A stretch of DNA of 12,500 nt, taken from Halisarca cf. caerulea (Eukaryota; Porifera; Demospongiae; Chondrillida; Halisarcidae). The stretch lies in the NCBI GenBank assembly GCA_963170055.1, contig CAUJGJ010000376.1:1560001-1572500 (forward strand). The letters run 5' to 3'. The notes beneath the pieces are model-generated. The model saw nothing but the letters and a program-made list of their open reading frames with translations, was not told where the DNA came from and searched no databases. The position numbers were made by a program, and so were the translations under genes. Shown piece after piece: positions 1 to 7,276 of this stretch (position 1 is the stretch's first letter; each line of letters opens with the position of its first letter).

Positions 1-117
1 TACACAATGGCTGCCTTACCAATCCGCGAAAGTTTTCTTCCTTATAGAATTTCTTTTGGACGATTTGCGAAAGTTTTCTTCGCAAAATTTGTCTTTTAGA
101 CGATTCGCGAAAGTTTC
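1..117. mobile_element. Possible right end of a Tc1/mariner-type MITE
   Basis: Two or more copies of gcgaaagtttyc lie in AT-rich sequence, ending in aaagtttcccgctatacggc. This resembles the terminus of the element at 11570-11896 (aaatttcccactctacagta). The left end would lie outside the window. The match is partial, so this is tentative. Confidence 0.35.
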
Positions 118-184
118 CCGCTATACGGCAAAACACTGCAAATGTGACAATTGACAGCTACTAATTAATGAGGCATGAATGGGT

Positions 185-305
185 TTTGGCTGGCAGGAGA
201 TTGATAAGACCCTTGACCTGTGCTACATCAGAGTAGCAGGGCTACATCGTGAATGTAAGCCCGCGGTACTCTTTGATCCACCCAACTTTCGCCCTCGCAC
301 CATGA
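185..305 (+). repeat. Dispersed repeat, copy 1
   Basis: It shares gacctgtgctacatca and the later tttgatccaccca...ttcgccc...ctcacca pattern with 955-1028. Copy 1 is longer in the middle. Both copies run into TACGTA/TG-rich sequence. The function is unknown. Confidence 0.6.
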
Positions 306-640
306 CACATGTACGTATGTGCATGCATACTTACTGTATGTATGTACCAGACTGTGTTTGTATGTATGAACGTATATGTGTACTGTGTGTATGATACGTA
401 CATATGTGTGTTCTTATGTGTGTATGTACGTATGTACATATGTACACATGTGTGTTCTTATGTGTGTATATATGTACGTACATGTGTGTTCTTATGTGTG
501 TATGTACGTATGTACATATGTACACATGTGTGTTCTTATGTGTGTATATATGTACGTACATATGTGTGTTCTTATGTGTGTATGTACGTATGTACATATG
601 TACACATGTGTGCTCTTATGTGTGTATATATGTACGTACA
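303..640 (+). repeat. TG/TACGTA-rich tandem repeat, composite unit of about 78 bp
   Basis: The phrase ttcttatgtgtgta recurs at 411, 455, 489, 533, 569 and (one base changed) 613, with spacings alternating about 44 and 34-36. This shows a roughly 78-80 bp double unit present about three times. Both strands stay open for a long way because the unit is alternating purine-pyrimidine; it is not a gene. Confidence 0.8.
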
Positions 641-732
641 TACGGTATGCGTCAAAAAAAGTTTTCGTATCATAATCGTAAAATGGTCAAATTGCGATGC
701 ACACGTGTATGTTCTTATGTGTGTATGTAAGT

Positions 733-855
733 ATTAGTTATATCCTGTCCAGGTGTGCTACAGCAGAAATACAGTGCTGATTGACCGAGGGCAAAGCCCG
801 AGGTCATCTGCACTGTATTTTCTGCTGTAGCACACCTGGACAGGATATAACTAAT
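733..855. mobile_element. Near-perfect fold-back element, 123 bp
   Basis: The outer arms begin attagttatatcctgtcc and run about 44 bp, differing by one base (three against four A). Inside is a further stem, tgacc...ggtca with gggc/gccc, so almost the whole segment folds on itself. It lies upstream of the micro-exon, presumably in a ubiquilin intron. It is probably a palindromic MITE; no clear target duplication beyond AT-rich ends. Confidence 0.75.
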
Positions 856-954
856 TTGTATCCTGGCAACCATTCACTGTTTACTGTTGGTGTTCCAGCC
901 ACTTACACTATTAATTGACATCAATTGACATCAATTAGGAAGTGTGCGTATATC

Positions 955-1028
955 AGTGACCTGTGCTACATCACAAATGTCAGCACACTTTTTCCTTTGA
1001 TCCACCCATAATTCGCCCCCTCACCAGG
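955..1028 (+). repeat. Dispersed repeat, copy 2
   Basis: This is the partner of 185-305: gacctgtgctacatca, then tttgatccacccataattcg and cccctcacca. It is shorter in the middle. The stretch 1030-1238 that follows is TACGTA/TG-rich intron with no further feature. Confidence 0.6.
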
Positions 1029-1238
1029 AAACAAGTATGTATATACATATGTGTATACACATGTGTGTTCTGCATGGAGGAGGTACATGTACGTTTGTAT
1101 ATTTCTCACATACGTATGCAAATTCTTTATATGTGCATATTGTACATGTGTACGTACGTACGTATGTACATTACATGTACGTATATACAGTATGCGCGTA
1201 TTGTGTGCATTCATATGCTTTTGGTTGCTTTGCTGTAG

Positions 1239-1259
1239 GTCCGCCAAGCGATGCAAATG
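1239..1259 (+). CDS. UBQLN: Ubiquilin micro-exon, 21 nt
   Basis: A pyrimidine-rich acceptor ending ttgctgtag and a consensus donor (ATG then gtaagt) bound exactly seven codons, VRQAMQM, in phase 0 at both ends. Joined to the next exon this reads AMQM-MQNEDF, and the MMQNEDFRRLLSNP segment matches the length and spacing of human QMQNPDTLSAMSNP. The strong splice sites and phase fit support it. Only seven residues are encoded, so it needs transcript evidence. Confidence 0.6.
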
Positions 1260-1444
1260 GTAAGTGATTTTGTACGTACATCAGACATATTATGCATGTA
1301 CTGTATATACGTACGTACTCACATATATTACATGTGTTGCAGTGAAGCTGTAATTTGGTATGTGTATGTACATATGTATTTGTTTGTTTTCTATTTGATT
1401 TGTGTGTGTGTGCGTGCGTGCGTGCGTGCGTGCGTGCGTGTGTG

Positions 1445-1482
<38 letters not shown>

Positions 1483-2074
1483 GGTGCATGCGTGTACGCG
1501 GGGTGGTCACCAGAAAAAGAATCAAAGGGGGTGGCATTTGCGTAAGCCAGTAGTAGTCTAGTGCACAGCTGACATTATCCTGGTTCATTTTTATATTATC
1601 TAGTATTGAGTCACTCCTCTGCATTTGCGGCAATCTTGTGAAGTAGGAAATTTGCTCAAAATATATGATATGTTCAGTGTCAGTATTACCAAATCTATCC
1701 ACTCAGTGTCTAAACAAAGAAGGAATGACTCTACTTTAAAGTATAAAAATGGTCTAAGCCTAAATTTAAGAAGGGTGGCCCGCCCTGCTTAAAAGGGCTG
1801 GCAAGAACACTGTATGTACGTACGTATCTGTGAACATGGACATGTGTATATACGTACGTACGTACATACCCAGTGATCAATCTGTCCATAGTGACCTTCC
1901 AGTGCGTACTGTTGTATGGATATGTGGGTACGTTGTACGTGTACTGTTCTAGTTATGATGTACACAGATGCAGAATGAGGACTTTAGACGGCTTCTCAGT
2001 AACCCTGACTACATCAGAGCAATGAGTAACATCACTGCAGGGATGCAGGATCTGCAGAGATTAGGAGCTGGTCC

Positions 2075-2145
<71 letters not shown>

Positions 2146-3349
2146 CGCACGCGCGTAAATGTGGTGTGTATGTGTGCACGCATGTGTGCTTGCATATGTG
2201 CATACATGTCTTGCATGCGTGTGTGTGTGTGTTCCAGTCAGCAAACAAGATAGTTATAAAGGAGGTGTGTTGTTCTGTTCACATACGTATGTGTGTACCC
2301 ACGTCATATTATTCATTGACAATGAGTTCAGATGTACGTATGTACGTATGTATGTACATCTGCTAGTGTTTGAGCTATTCTTTTGTTCATTGACCACCTG
2401 AACTCACTCAATGACCACCTGAAACTCACTCAGTGACCACCTGAAACTCACTCAGTGACCACCTGAAACTCACTCAGTGACCACCTGAAACTCACTCAAT
2501 GACCACCTGAAACTCACTCAGTGACCACCTGAAACTCACTCAATGACCACCTGAAACTCACTCAGTGACCACCTGAAACTCACTCAGTGACCACCTGAAA
2601 CTCACTCAGTGACCACCTGAAACTCACTCAGTGACCACCTGAAATGTTTCCAAGCTGTCTTCTTTAGATCATGTGTAGCCTAACCCCTACGTACATGATA
2701 CGACCACCATACGTACGTATATACCACATGACATACAAATTGACGTTAACTCTCATTGACTCTGGCTATATCAAATGCATATGTTCGTGTTTGTGTGCGT
2801 AACGTGTACGTACGTACGTACAGTGCAAGAACTAGTAAAACTGATGTAGAACTATTGTATTTAGCATGCTACGTACGCCACTTTTACAGACCATTTTACG
2901 GCAAATACGTATAATGCTACCCGAACGTGAGTGAAAATCTATTGGAACAAAATCTACAAAAAGTGTACGTAGGTTTTTTTTTTAGAAATTTTCATATTAA
3001 GGCATCTTCTTTAAAAGAAATGGAGTTCTCCCATAGTGTTTATCGTAACCTCATAGTGCAAGTACATACCGGACTTGCGGTGAGTGAGAGATAGGCACAA
3101 GGTGGCTTGAAAAGGATTTCGTCAGCATTATTGCTTTCATTATTAATTTGTCGAAGGAAAGCAAGCTGAGGTAGGAGAATGTTGCATCTCTTTTGGATGG
3201 AAACACTAACAACTACATGTTAAGGATACTTCTACGTGTCGACCATTTTTATTCAACATTGTATAATATTGCATAATTGGGTTTTTAGGGGCTGCCTGTG
3301 GCAGCCCCTATATTGTTTTCATTTGGACTTCCGGTGTGTAACGCTCGTC

Positions 3350-3400
<51 letters not shown>

Positions 3401-5207
3401 GGATTTGAAGAAAAGTCTTATAATAGAGAATTTATATAATAGTAATAGAGAAGCATGAATTTATACAGGAATGAGTTATAGGAATTGTTTTAAAAACAAT
3501 TGCCAAACATGGCAATTGTTTTCAAAACAATCGTCCAGTTACAATAAACAGTATGTTCAATGAATGTTCAGCTGTGCACTTACACTCCAATGCTTTGCAA
3601 GTGATTCGAGTGCGTGGGGCGGCAGCCCCCACGAGTTTTTAACTCGAATTACTTGTTTGTTGAAACCTTATGAGCTTGCTACAGGTGTACTTTTCAGCAA
3701 CTATGGCCATCTTATGCCTAAAATTACAGCAACTACGGCCATCTTATGCCTAAAATTACAGCAACTACGGCCATCTTATGCCTAAAGTTACAGCAACTAC
3801 GGCCATCTTATGCCTAAAATTACAGCAACTACGGCCATCTTATGCCTAAAGTTACAGCAACTATGGCCATTTTATGCCTAAAATTACAGTCGTCATTTGG
3901 CAGTCAAACATCAACTTTATTATTTCTTGTACCGTATATGTGCATGCATACGTAATATATGTATGTCTGACATTTACTGCAAATGCTACTATCTTGACTG
4001 CAGCATGTTTGGAAATCTTGGGGGATTTCCCCCGAATCCGGTCTCCACAGCATCCAACAGTAGCACTGGGTCAACAACGTCAACTTCTTCATCATCAATG
4101 GCAACAACAACCATGCCGTCATCAACGGCAACAACAACAACCCCATCTTCAGGCCAACAGGACCAGCAACAACAGTTGTTCCAGGCATTCATGAGGACCT
4201 ACCAACAACAACAACAACAACAACAACAACAACCACAACAACAGCAACAACCACCATCAGGAGGTGTAGGGTTTATGAGCCCACCCACTGTTCCACAGCC
4301 AAACAATTCTGTGAGTTCCACATGTGTTATCTCAGCCACATATTTACGTACATACATACGTATGTACGTACATACGGTACTTTTTATAATAAACTGAATG
4401 ATATCGACCAATGACCAGCGGTCATCGACGCGACAGTCGACCGACGGTCAAAATTGACCACTCGACGGGTAGTGGTCATTTTTTTAATTTTTTTCTTAAA
4501 CAGCAGTACATATGTACAGTACGTATGTATGTACAGTATGTATGTATATGGGAAAAGGTAATACTTGAGTGGTTGAAATGTACTTACGGTAATATGTACT
4601 ACACGACTACATGCAGTGTGGCACAGCTGCACCCCTGCTTGAGATGAGCACCATGGCCACAACATTCTCACAGTTGGCCTTTTGTCTGTGGAGACATTCA
4701 TTTCCCAACTTGTGAGCTTACGTACAGTGTTAGATACGTATAATGGTCACCATTCGGACATTGTCTGACCATTTTGGCATTTTGTCCGAACTGAAAGGTT
4801 TGGGTCAGACATTTGGCTGAGCACCACCTAAATGATGATTTCACGCAAACACAGTGATGTTACTAAGTCATTAAAAGTTGTTGAAGCAAATCTGCAATTG
4901 TATGACCCAAAACGATAATGCTAGGACATTTGTCCATCTACCATTTACTCCTATATGTGTGTATGCATACGTGTAGGCATGTGCTCCATAGATTTAATAT
5001 ACACGTGTACTTATAGTGAGAATGCACATGTTCATGTGTGTGTGTGTGTGTGTATTCACATGTGTGCAGATGGCAAATGTTGAACAGAGGCAGTTGCAGG
5101 AAGCAGAGAGGCAGTACCAAACCCAGCTACAGGAGCTTGAGACCATGGGGTTTCCCAACCGCCAAAGGAACTTGAGAGGTTAGTACATCTTGTGAACATC
5201 CTGCATA

Positions 5208-5260
<53 letters not shown>

Positions 5261-5269
5261 TGTGGTGTG

Positions 5270-5333
<64 letters not shown>

Positions 5334-5345
5334 TGATGTGATGTG

Positions 5346-5376
<31 letters not shown>

Positions 5377-5651
5377 TGGTGTGATGTGTGTGTGTGTGTG
5401 TATGTGTGTGTGTGTGTGTTATTATTGTACACTCTAGGGTGTGTACCACGCTCCTCAGGGAGGACAACTGCACAGCATAACCTGTCGCTGTTCAGACATA
5501 ATGGTTATGATAGTCAAGGGTCACCAAACCTTGCCTTGTGTGGTTAGGTTTTAGTGTGGGTCTACACATCCACATATGTATGTATGTACTTGCATTTATG
5601 TACAGTATGCATATGTACACACACACGCACGCACACATGCATGCACGCACG

Positions 5652-5711
<60 letters not shown>

Positions 5712-5793
5712 GATACCATCATTACATATCAATCCCACAGCTCTAATGGACACTGGAGGTGATCTGAATGCTGCAGTGAATTTACTACTTTAA
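1239..5793 (+). CDS. UBQLN: Ubiquilin, C-terminal part (five exons seen; 5' exons lie outside the window)
   Basis: The gene encodes a ubiquilin/Dsk2-type shuttle. In this family an N-terminal ubiquitin-like domain docks on the proteasome, STI1 repeats bind hydrophobic clients, and a C-terminal UBA domain binds ubiquitin. Here I see the end of the STI1 region (MQNEDFRRLLSNPDYIRAM, compare human MQNPDTLSAMSNPRAM), a Ser/Thr- and Gln-rich linker, and a complete UBA domain with the MGFPNRQRNLR loop and the TGGDLNAAV helix. The reading is join(1239..1259, 1968..2076, 4004..4310, 5070..5178, 5741..5793). Phases match at 1259/1968, 4310/5070 and 5178/5741. The 2076/4004 junction does not match (phase 1 into phase 2), so an unseen exon or another donor is likely there. 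The UBL domain and earlier STI1 repeats must lie upstream. Family identity is confident; exon completeness is not. Confidence 0.88.
1400..1477 (+). repeat. (TG)n/(TGCG)n microsatellite
   Basis: A tg run, then repeated tgcg units, then a second tg run. It lies in the ubiquilin intron 1260-1967. The remainder of that intron (1480-1960) holds no recognised feature apart from short TACGTA runs and a small gggtggcccgccc hairpin near 1775. Confidence 0.95.
1968..2076 (+). CDS. UBQLN: Ubiquilin exon, last STI1-like segment
   Basis: This exon encodes 36 codons starting MQNEDF, with LLSNPDYIRAMSN and GMQDLQRLGAG following. That is the pattern of the end of the second STI1 region of ubiquilins. The acceptor is tgtacacag at 1967; an alternative AG six bases downstream keeps the frame. 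The donor (CAG then gtgtgt) is the first unit of a 64-nt (GT)n tract, so the 5' splice site lies inside a microsatellite. The exon ends in phase 1. Confidence 0.85.
2077..2155 (+). repeat. (GT)32 microsatellite with GC-rich tail, starting at a splice donor
   Basis: Thirty-two GT units begin at the first base after the ubiquilin exon, followed by gcgtgcgcacgcgcg. The alternating purine-pyrimidine run has Z-DNA potential, and the transcript would carry a long UG tract at the 5' splice site. Confidence 0.95.
2391..2644 (+). repeat. 22-bp minisatellite, 11 full copies and one partial
   Basis: The unit is tgaccacctgaaactcactca plus a final G or A. Copy 1 lacks one A. The final base goes A,G,G,G,A,G,A,G,G,G,G, and the copies are otherwise identical, so expansion was recent. 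It lies inside a ubiquilin intron, and 22 is not a multiple of three. The intron sequence 2645-3285 has no recognised feature. Confidence 0.95.
3286..3655. mobile_element. Cluster of three hairpins around a (TA)n tract, probable MITE
   Basis: Three strong inverted repeats occur within 370 bp. Taggggctgcc/ggcagccccta (3286-3310) has a 3-nt loop. Arms of 21 bp at 3484-3504 and 3511-3531 have one mismatch. A nested pair has outer arms caagtgattcgagt/actcgaattacttg (3598-3655) and inner cgtgggg/ccccacg. The first and last share ggcagcccc. Between them is a (TA)n run at 3352-3396. Grouping them as one element is inference. Confidence 0.5.
3695..3886 (+). repeat. 32-bp minisatellite, six copies
   Basis: The unit is cagcaactacggccatctta plus tgcctaaaatta. 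Copies start at 3695, 3727, 3759, 3791, 3823 and 3855, with only C/T and A/G differences. It lies 118 bp before the linker exon of ubiquilin. Confidence 0.95.
4004..4310 (+). CDS. UBQLN: Ubiquilin exon, Ser/Thr/Gln-rich linker
   Basis: The frame opening MFGNLGGFPPNP is chosen because it continues into a Ser/Thr tract, then QQDQQQQLFQAFMRTY (compare FIQQMLQAL in human ubiquilin), then ten Gln, Pro, five Gln, and ends TVPQPNNS. The ten-Gln stretch is entirely CAA codons (4203-4232). The acceptor is ttgactgcag at 4003 and the donor is TCT then gtgagt. The exon ends in phase 0, matching the UBA exon. It starts in phase 2, which does not match the phase 1 end of the preceding visible exon. The next frame also stays open (starting CLEILGDFPR) but looks nothing like ubiquilin. 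Confidence 0.8.
4311..5069 (+). other. Ubiquilin intron before the UBA exons
   Basis: Donor gtgagt and acceptor tgtgtgcag bound this 759-nt intron. It contains TACGTA runs, a CpG-rich patch of TGACC/GGTCA half-sites at 4405-4480 and a (TG)10 run at 5034-5053 just before the acceptor. Nothing coding was seen. Confidence 0.8.
5070..5178 (+). CDS. UBQLN: Ubiquilin exon, first part of the UBA domain
   Basis: This exon encodes MANVEQRQLQEAERQYQTQL followed by QELETMGFPNRQRNLR. The first part is a charged Gln/Glu helix that precedes the UBA domain. The second contains the MGF ubiquitin-binding loop, compare human QLSAMGFLNREANLQ. The acceptor is catgtgtgcag, 16 nt after a short (TG)n run, and the donor is AGAG then gttagt. 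The exon starts in phase 0 and ends in phase 1, matching both neighbours. Confidence 0.92.
5211..5419 (+). repeat. (TG)n microsatellite with short interruptions
   Basis: The run is interrupted by gtgatgtg and gtatgtg motifs that recur (tgtggtgtgatgtg appears twice), showing internal duplication. It occupies more than a third of the intron. Confidence 0.95.
5616..5709 (+). repeat. (CA)n microsatellite, about 27 pure units after a (GCAC)-type lead
   Basis: It starts with cacacacgcacgcacacatg and related GCAC units and becomes pure (AC)n from about 5655. It is complementary in transcript to the (TG)n tract of the same intron. Confidence 0.95.
5741..5793 (+). CDS. UBQLN: Ubiquilin terminal exon, end of the UBA domain and stop
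   Basis: The split Ala codon is followed by LMDTGGDLNAAVNLLL and a TAA stop. This matches human [22 protein letters not shown] but ends right after the third UBA helix, without the short tail. The acceptor is atcaatcccacag, which has a poor pyrimidine tract and lies 31 nt after a long (CA)n run. Confidence 0.92.
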
Positions 5794-5911
5794 ATTAATC
5801 AGCTCGTAGCTACTAACTACTGTATTAATAATATTTTCACTGGATTTTGAAATTGTTTCAGGCTCTTCTATTCTATATTATTATAATTGTAATGTCCTTA
5901 GCGTTTGATTG

Positions 5912-5917
5912 TATAAA
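5912..5917 (+). terminator. Candidate variant poly(A) signal of ubiquilin (TATAAA)
   Basis: No AATAAA was seen close after the stop codon. TATAAA, a known weak variant, lies about 120 nt downstream in an AT-rich stretch. This is a guess from position and motif only. Confidence 0.25.
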
Positions 5918-5978
5918 TTATTACAAACCATAAGCTGATTTCATGCATGTCAGCACGGATTGTTGTTTAATGATGTGT

Positions 5979-6100
5979 ACTTCTGGAGTGTACGTAATGA
6001 TGTTTGGAAATTATATGACAATAGCGTAGGCTTGCCTAGTTCCGTCAACCAGACCAGGTCACCTTGTGTTTGATGTACGTATATCCACCATTTTTTGTTT
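5979..6100 (+). repeat. Dispersed repeat of about 120 bp, copy 1
   Basis: It shares ttctggagtgta, ttggaaattatatga, atagcgt.ggctt, gcctagtt, tcaaccagaccagg and atccaccatt with 6498-6621, in the same order and orientation. It lies about 190 bp after the ubiquilin stop codon. Confidence 0.85.
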
Positions 6101-6365
6101 GGTGTTGAACTAAGCTAAGGTCTGGTTTGCGAGATCGGGCAAGCTTGTATGAGCGATTGTGGTATATTATACATAATGAATGTCAGGATCACAGCTAGCT
6201 ATACTGTATACTACTGTGTATTGTGAGTGAGAACTATGCAAGCCTTGTTTGCTTGGGTTAGACTTTCAGCTACATATATTAGCTACATCCCACAATGCTG
6301 TGAATCGCATGAAACATAATATTATGTGTATGACATTGTGTGTAAGCTTGTTGACAAGCAGTATA

Positions 6366-6757
6366 CAATGGAACCCTCTTAAGACAAAACCCAAGGGACC
6401 ACAGTTCAAGCATTCATCTTAAGAGAATTTCATCTTAACTTTAAATTAACAGTTTAATTAACTAATTTAAATTAACTTTAAATTGACTTAAATTTCATCT
6501 TCTGGAGTGTACATAATAATGGTTGGAAATTATATGATTATAGCGTGGGCTTAATTGCCTAGTTCTATCAACCAGACCAGGTTGCCTTGTGTTAGACGTA
6601 CTCACATCCACCATTATTTGTTAATTTAATTAACTTGAGTTCTTAACATAATTCGAGTTCATACAGATTTCTACCCTTGGAATTTGCAACATATTTGTCT
6701 TATAAAATTTCACAATGGCATTTAGAGGTCTAGAGTTTGTCTTAAGAAGGTTCCCTG
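6366..6757. mobile_element. Inverted-repeat element A (pogo-like ends), about 390 bp
   Basis: Left end caatggaaccctcttaagac and right end, read inward on the other strand, cagggaaccttcttaagac give TIRs of about 20 bp. TA precedes the left end. It contains the second copy of the 120-bp repeat and no open reading frame of note. Assignment to pogo/Tigger-type transposons rests only on the GAACCTC-like ends. Confidence 0.6.
6498..6621 (+). repeat. Dispersed repeat of about 120 bp, copy 2, inside element A
   Basis: This copy is diverged from 5979-6100 by scattered substitutions and small indels. It lies between the TIRs of element A. Confidence 0.85.
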
Positions 6758-6835
6758 ATGATGTACTCCAGGAGACGGTAATTCTGTACTACATTAGTGC
6801 GCATGACCAACCATCAAACTTTCATATAATTATAC

Positions 6836-6982
6836 AATAGAACCTCCAAATAAAGGACACTTTGAGGACAGCATGAATTCAACTGATTTGTTCGAGAGTT
6901 TTTCTTCTTTAAGAGGTTCAAATGTAATGCAGGAATTATACTGGGACTGTAAGTTGTGTCCTTTGTAGAGAGGTTTATTATA
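6836..6982. mobile_element. Inverted-repeat element B, about 150 bp
   Basis: Left end aatagaacctccaaataaag then gacac; the right end on the other strand reads taataaacctctctacaaag then gacac. It is non-coding. Its left end closely resembles that of the element at 10944-11128 (aaatctccaaatgaagga). Confidence 0.6.
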
Positions 6983-7095
6983 CTGCATGTGCCCTTATTT
7001 GAGAGTCCACTATCGGAGTGGAGGTCTCATGAAACACCATTTCAATTGGGATACATGAAGTTATATTCACTACAACTTTTAGTCCCACAATGTAA

Positions 7096-7241
7096 CAGTG
7101 AAACCTCTCTAATCCGACCGTTTAATGAGGTACAGTCACCATTTTAAAGTATATGGTAAGAGGCCCTCCATAATCCGACAACCTCATAATTCGACAGTAA
7201 TCTCAGGTCCTATTGAGCCTTTGACTAGAGAGGTTTCACTA
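7096..7241. mobile_element. Inverted-repeat element C, about 146 bp
   Basis: Left end cagtgaaacctctctaatcc; the right end on the other strand reads tagtgaaacctctctagtc. Internal taatccgacaacctcataat repeats the TIR phrasing. No coding content. Confidence 0.65.
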
Positions 7242-7276
7242 CATGTGCAAGTGCCTATACATTCTACCAATATATA

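Larger units (their letters stand above)
5179..5740 (+). other. Last ubiquilin intron, with complementary (TG)n and (CA)n ends
   Basis: This 562-nt intron separates the two UBA exons. A (TG)-rich tract fills 5211-5419, starting 32 nt after the donor. A (CA)-rich tract fills about 5616-5709, ending 31 nt before the acceptor. In the RNA these are (GU)n and (AC)n and can pair over a long distance. The acceptor lacks a good pyrimidine tract. Confidence 0.9.

Noticed and set aside
309..737. Long open frames on both strands rich in Cys/Val/Tyr
   Set aside because: They come from the TG/TACGTA tandem repeat, which lacks stops in several frames. The composition is that of the repeat and not of a protein.
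2391..2644. CRISPR-like array
   Set aside because: The 22-bp units are directly adjacent with no unique spacers, in a eukaryotic intron. The same holds for the 17-bp, 32-bp and 12-bp arrays.
3352..3396. Many TATA-box matches
   Set aside because: They are part of a (TA)n microsatellite inside an intron.
3564..3785. 73-codon open frame
   Set aside because: It covers a hairpin and the 32-bp minisatellite and resembles no family.
3904..4003. Upstream acceptor at 3903 that would repair the ubiquilin phase conflict
   Set aside because: It would add a Cys/Tyr-rich stretch translated from AT-rich intron sequence, unlike any ubiquilin.
3874..4194. Alternative frame of the ubiquilin linker exon (CLEILGDFPR...)
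   Set aside because: It fits the phase of the preceding visible exon but does not resemble ubiquilin and ends in a stop before the donor. The MFGNLGG frame joins the UBA exon correctly.
5127..5793. Long His/Thr or Cys/Val open frames on both strands
   Set aside because: They are translations of the (TG)n and (CA)n tracts of an intron.
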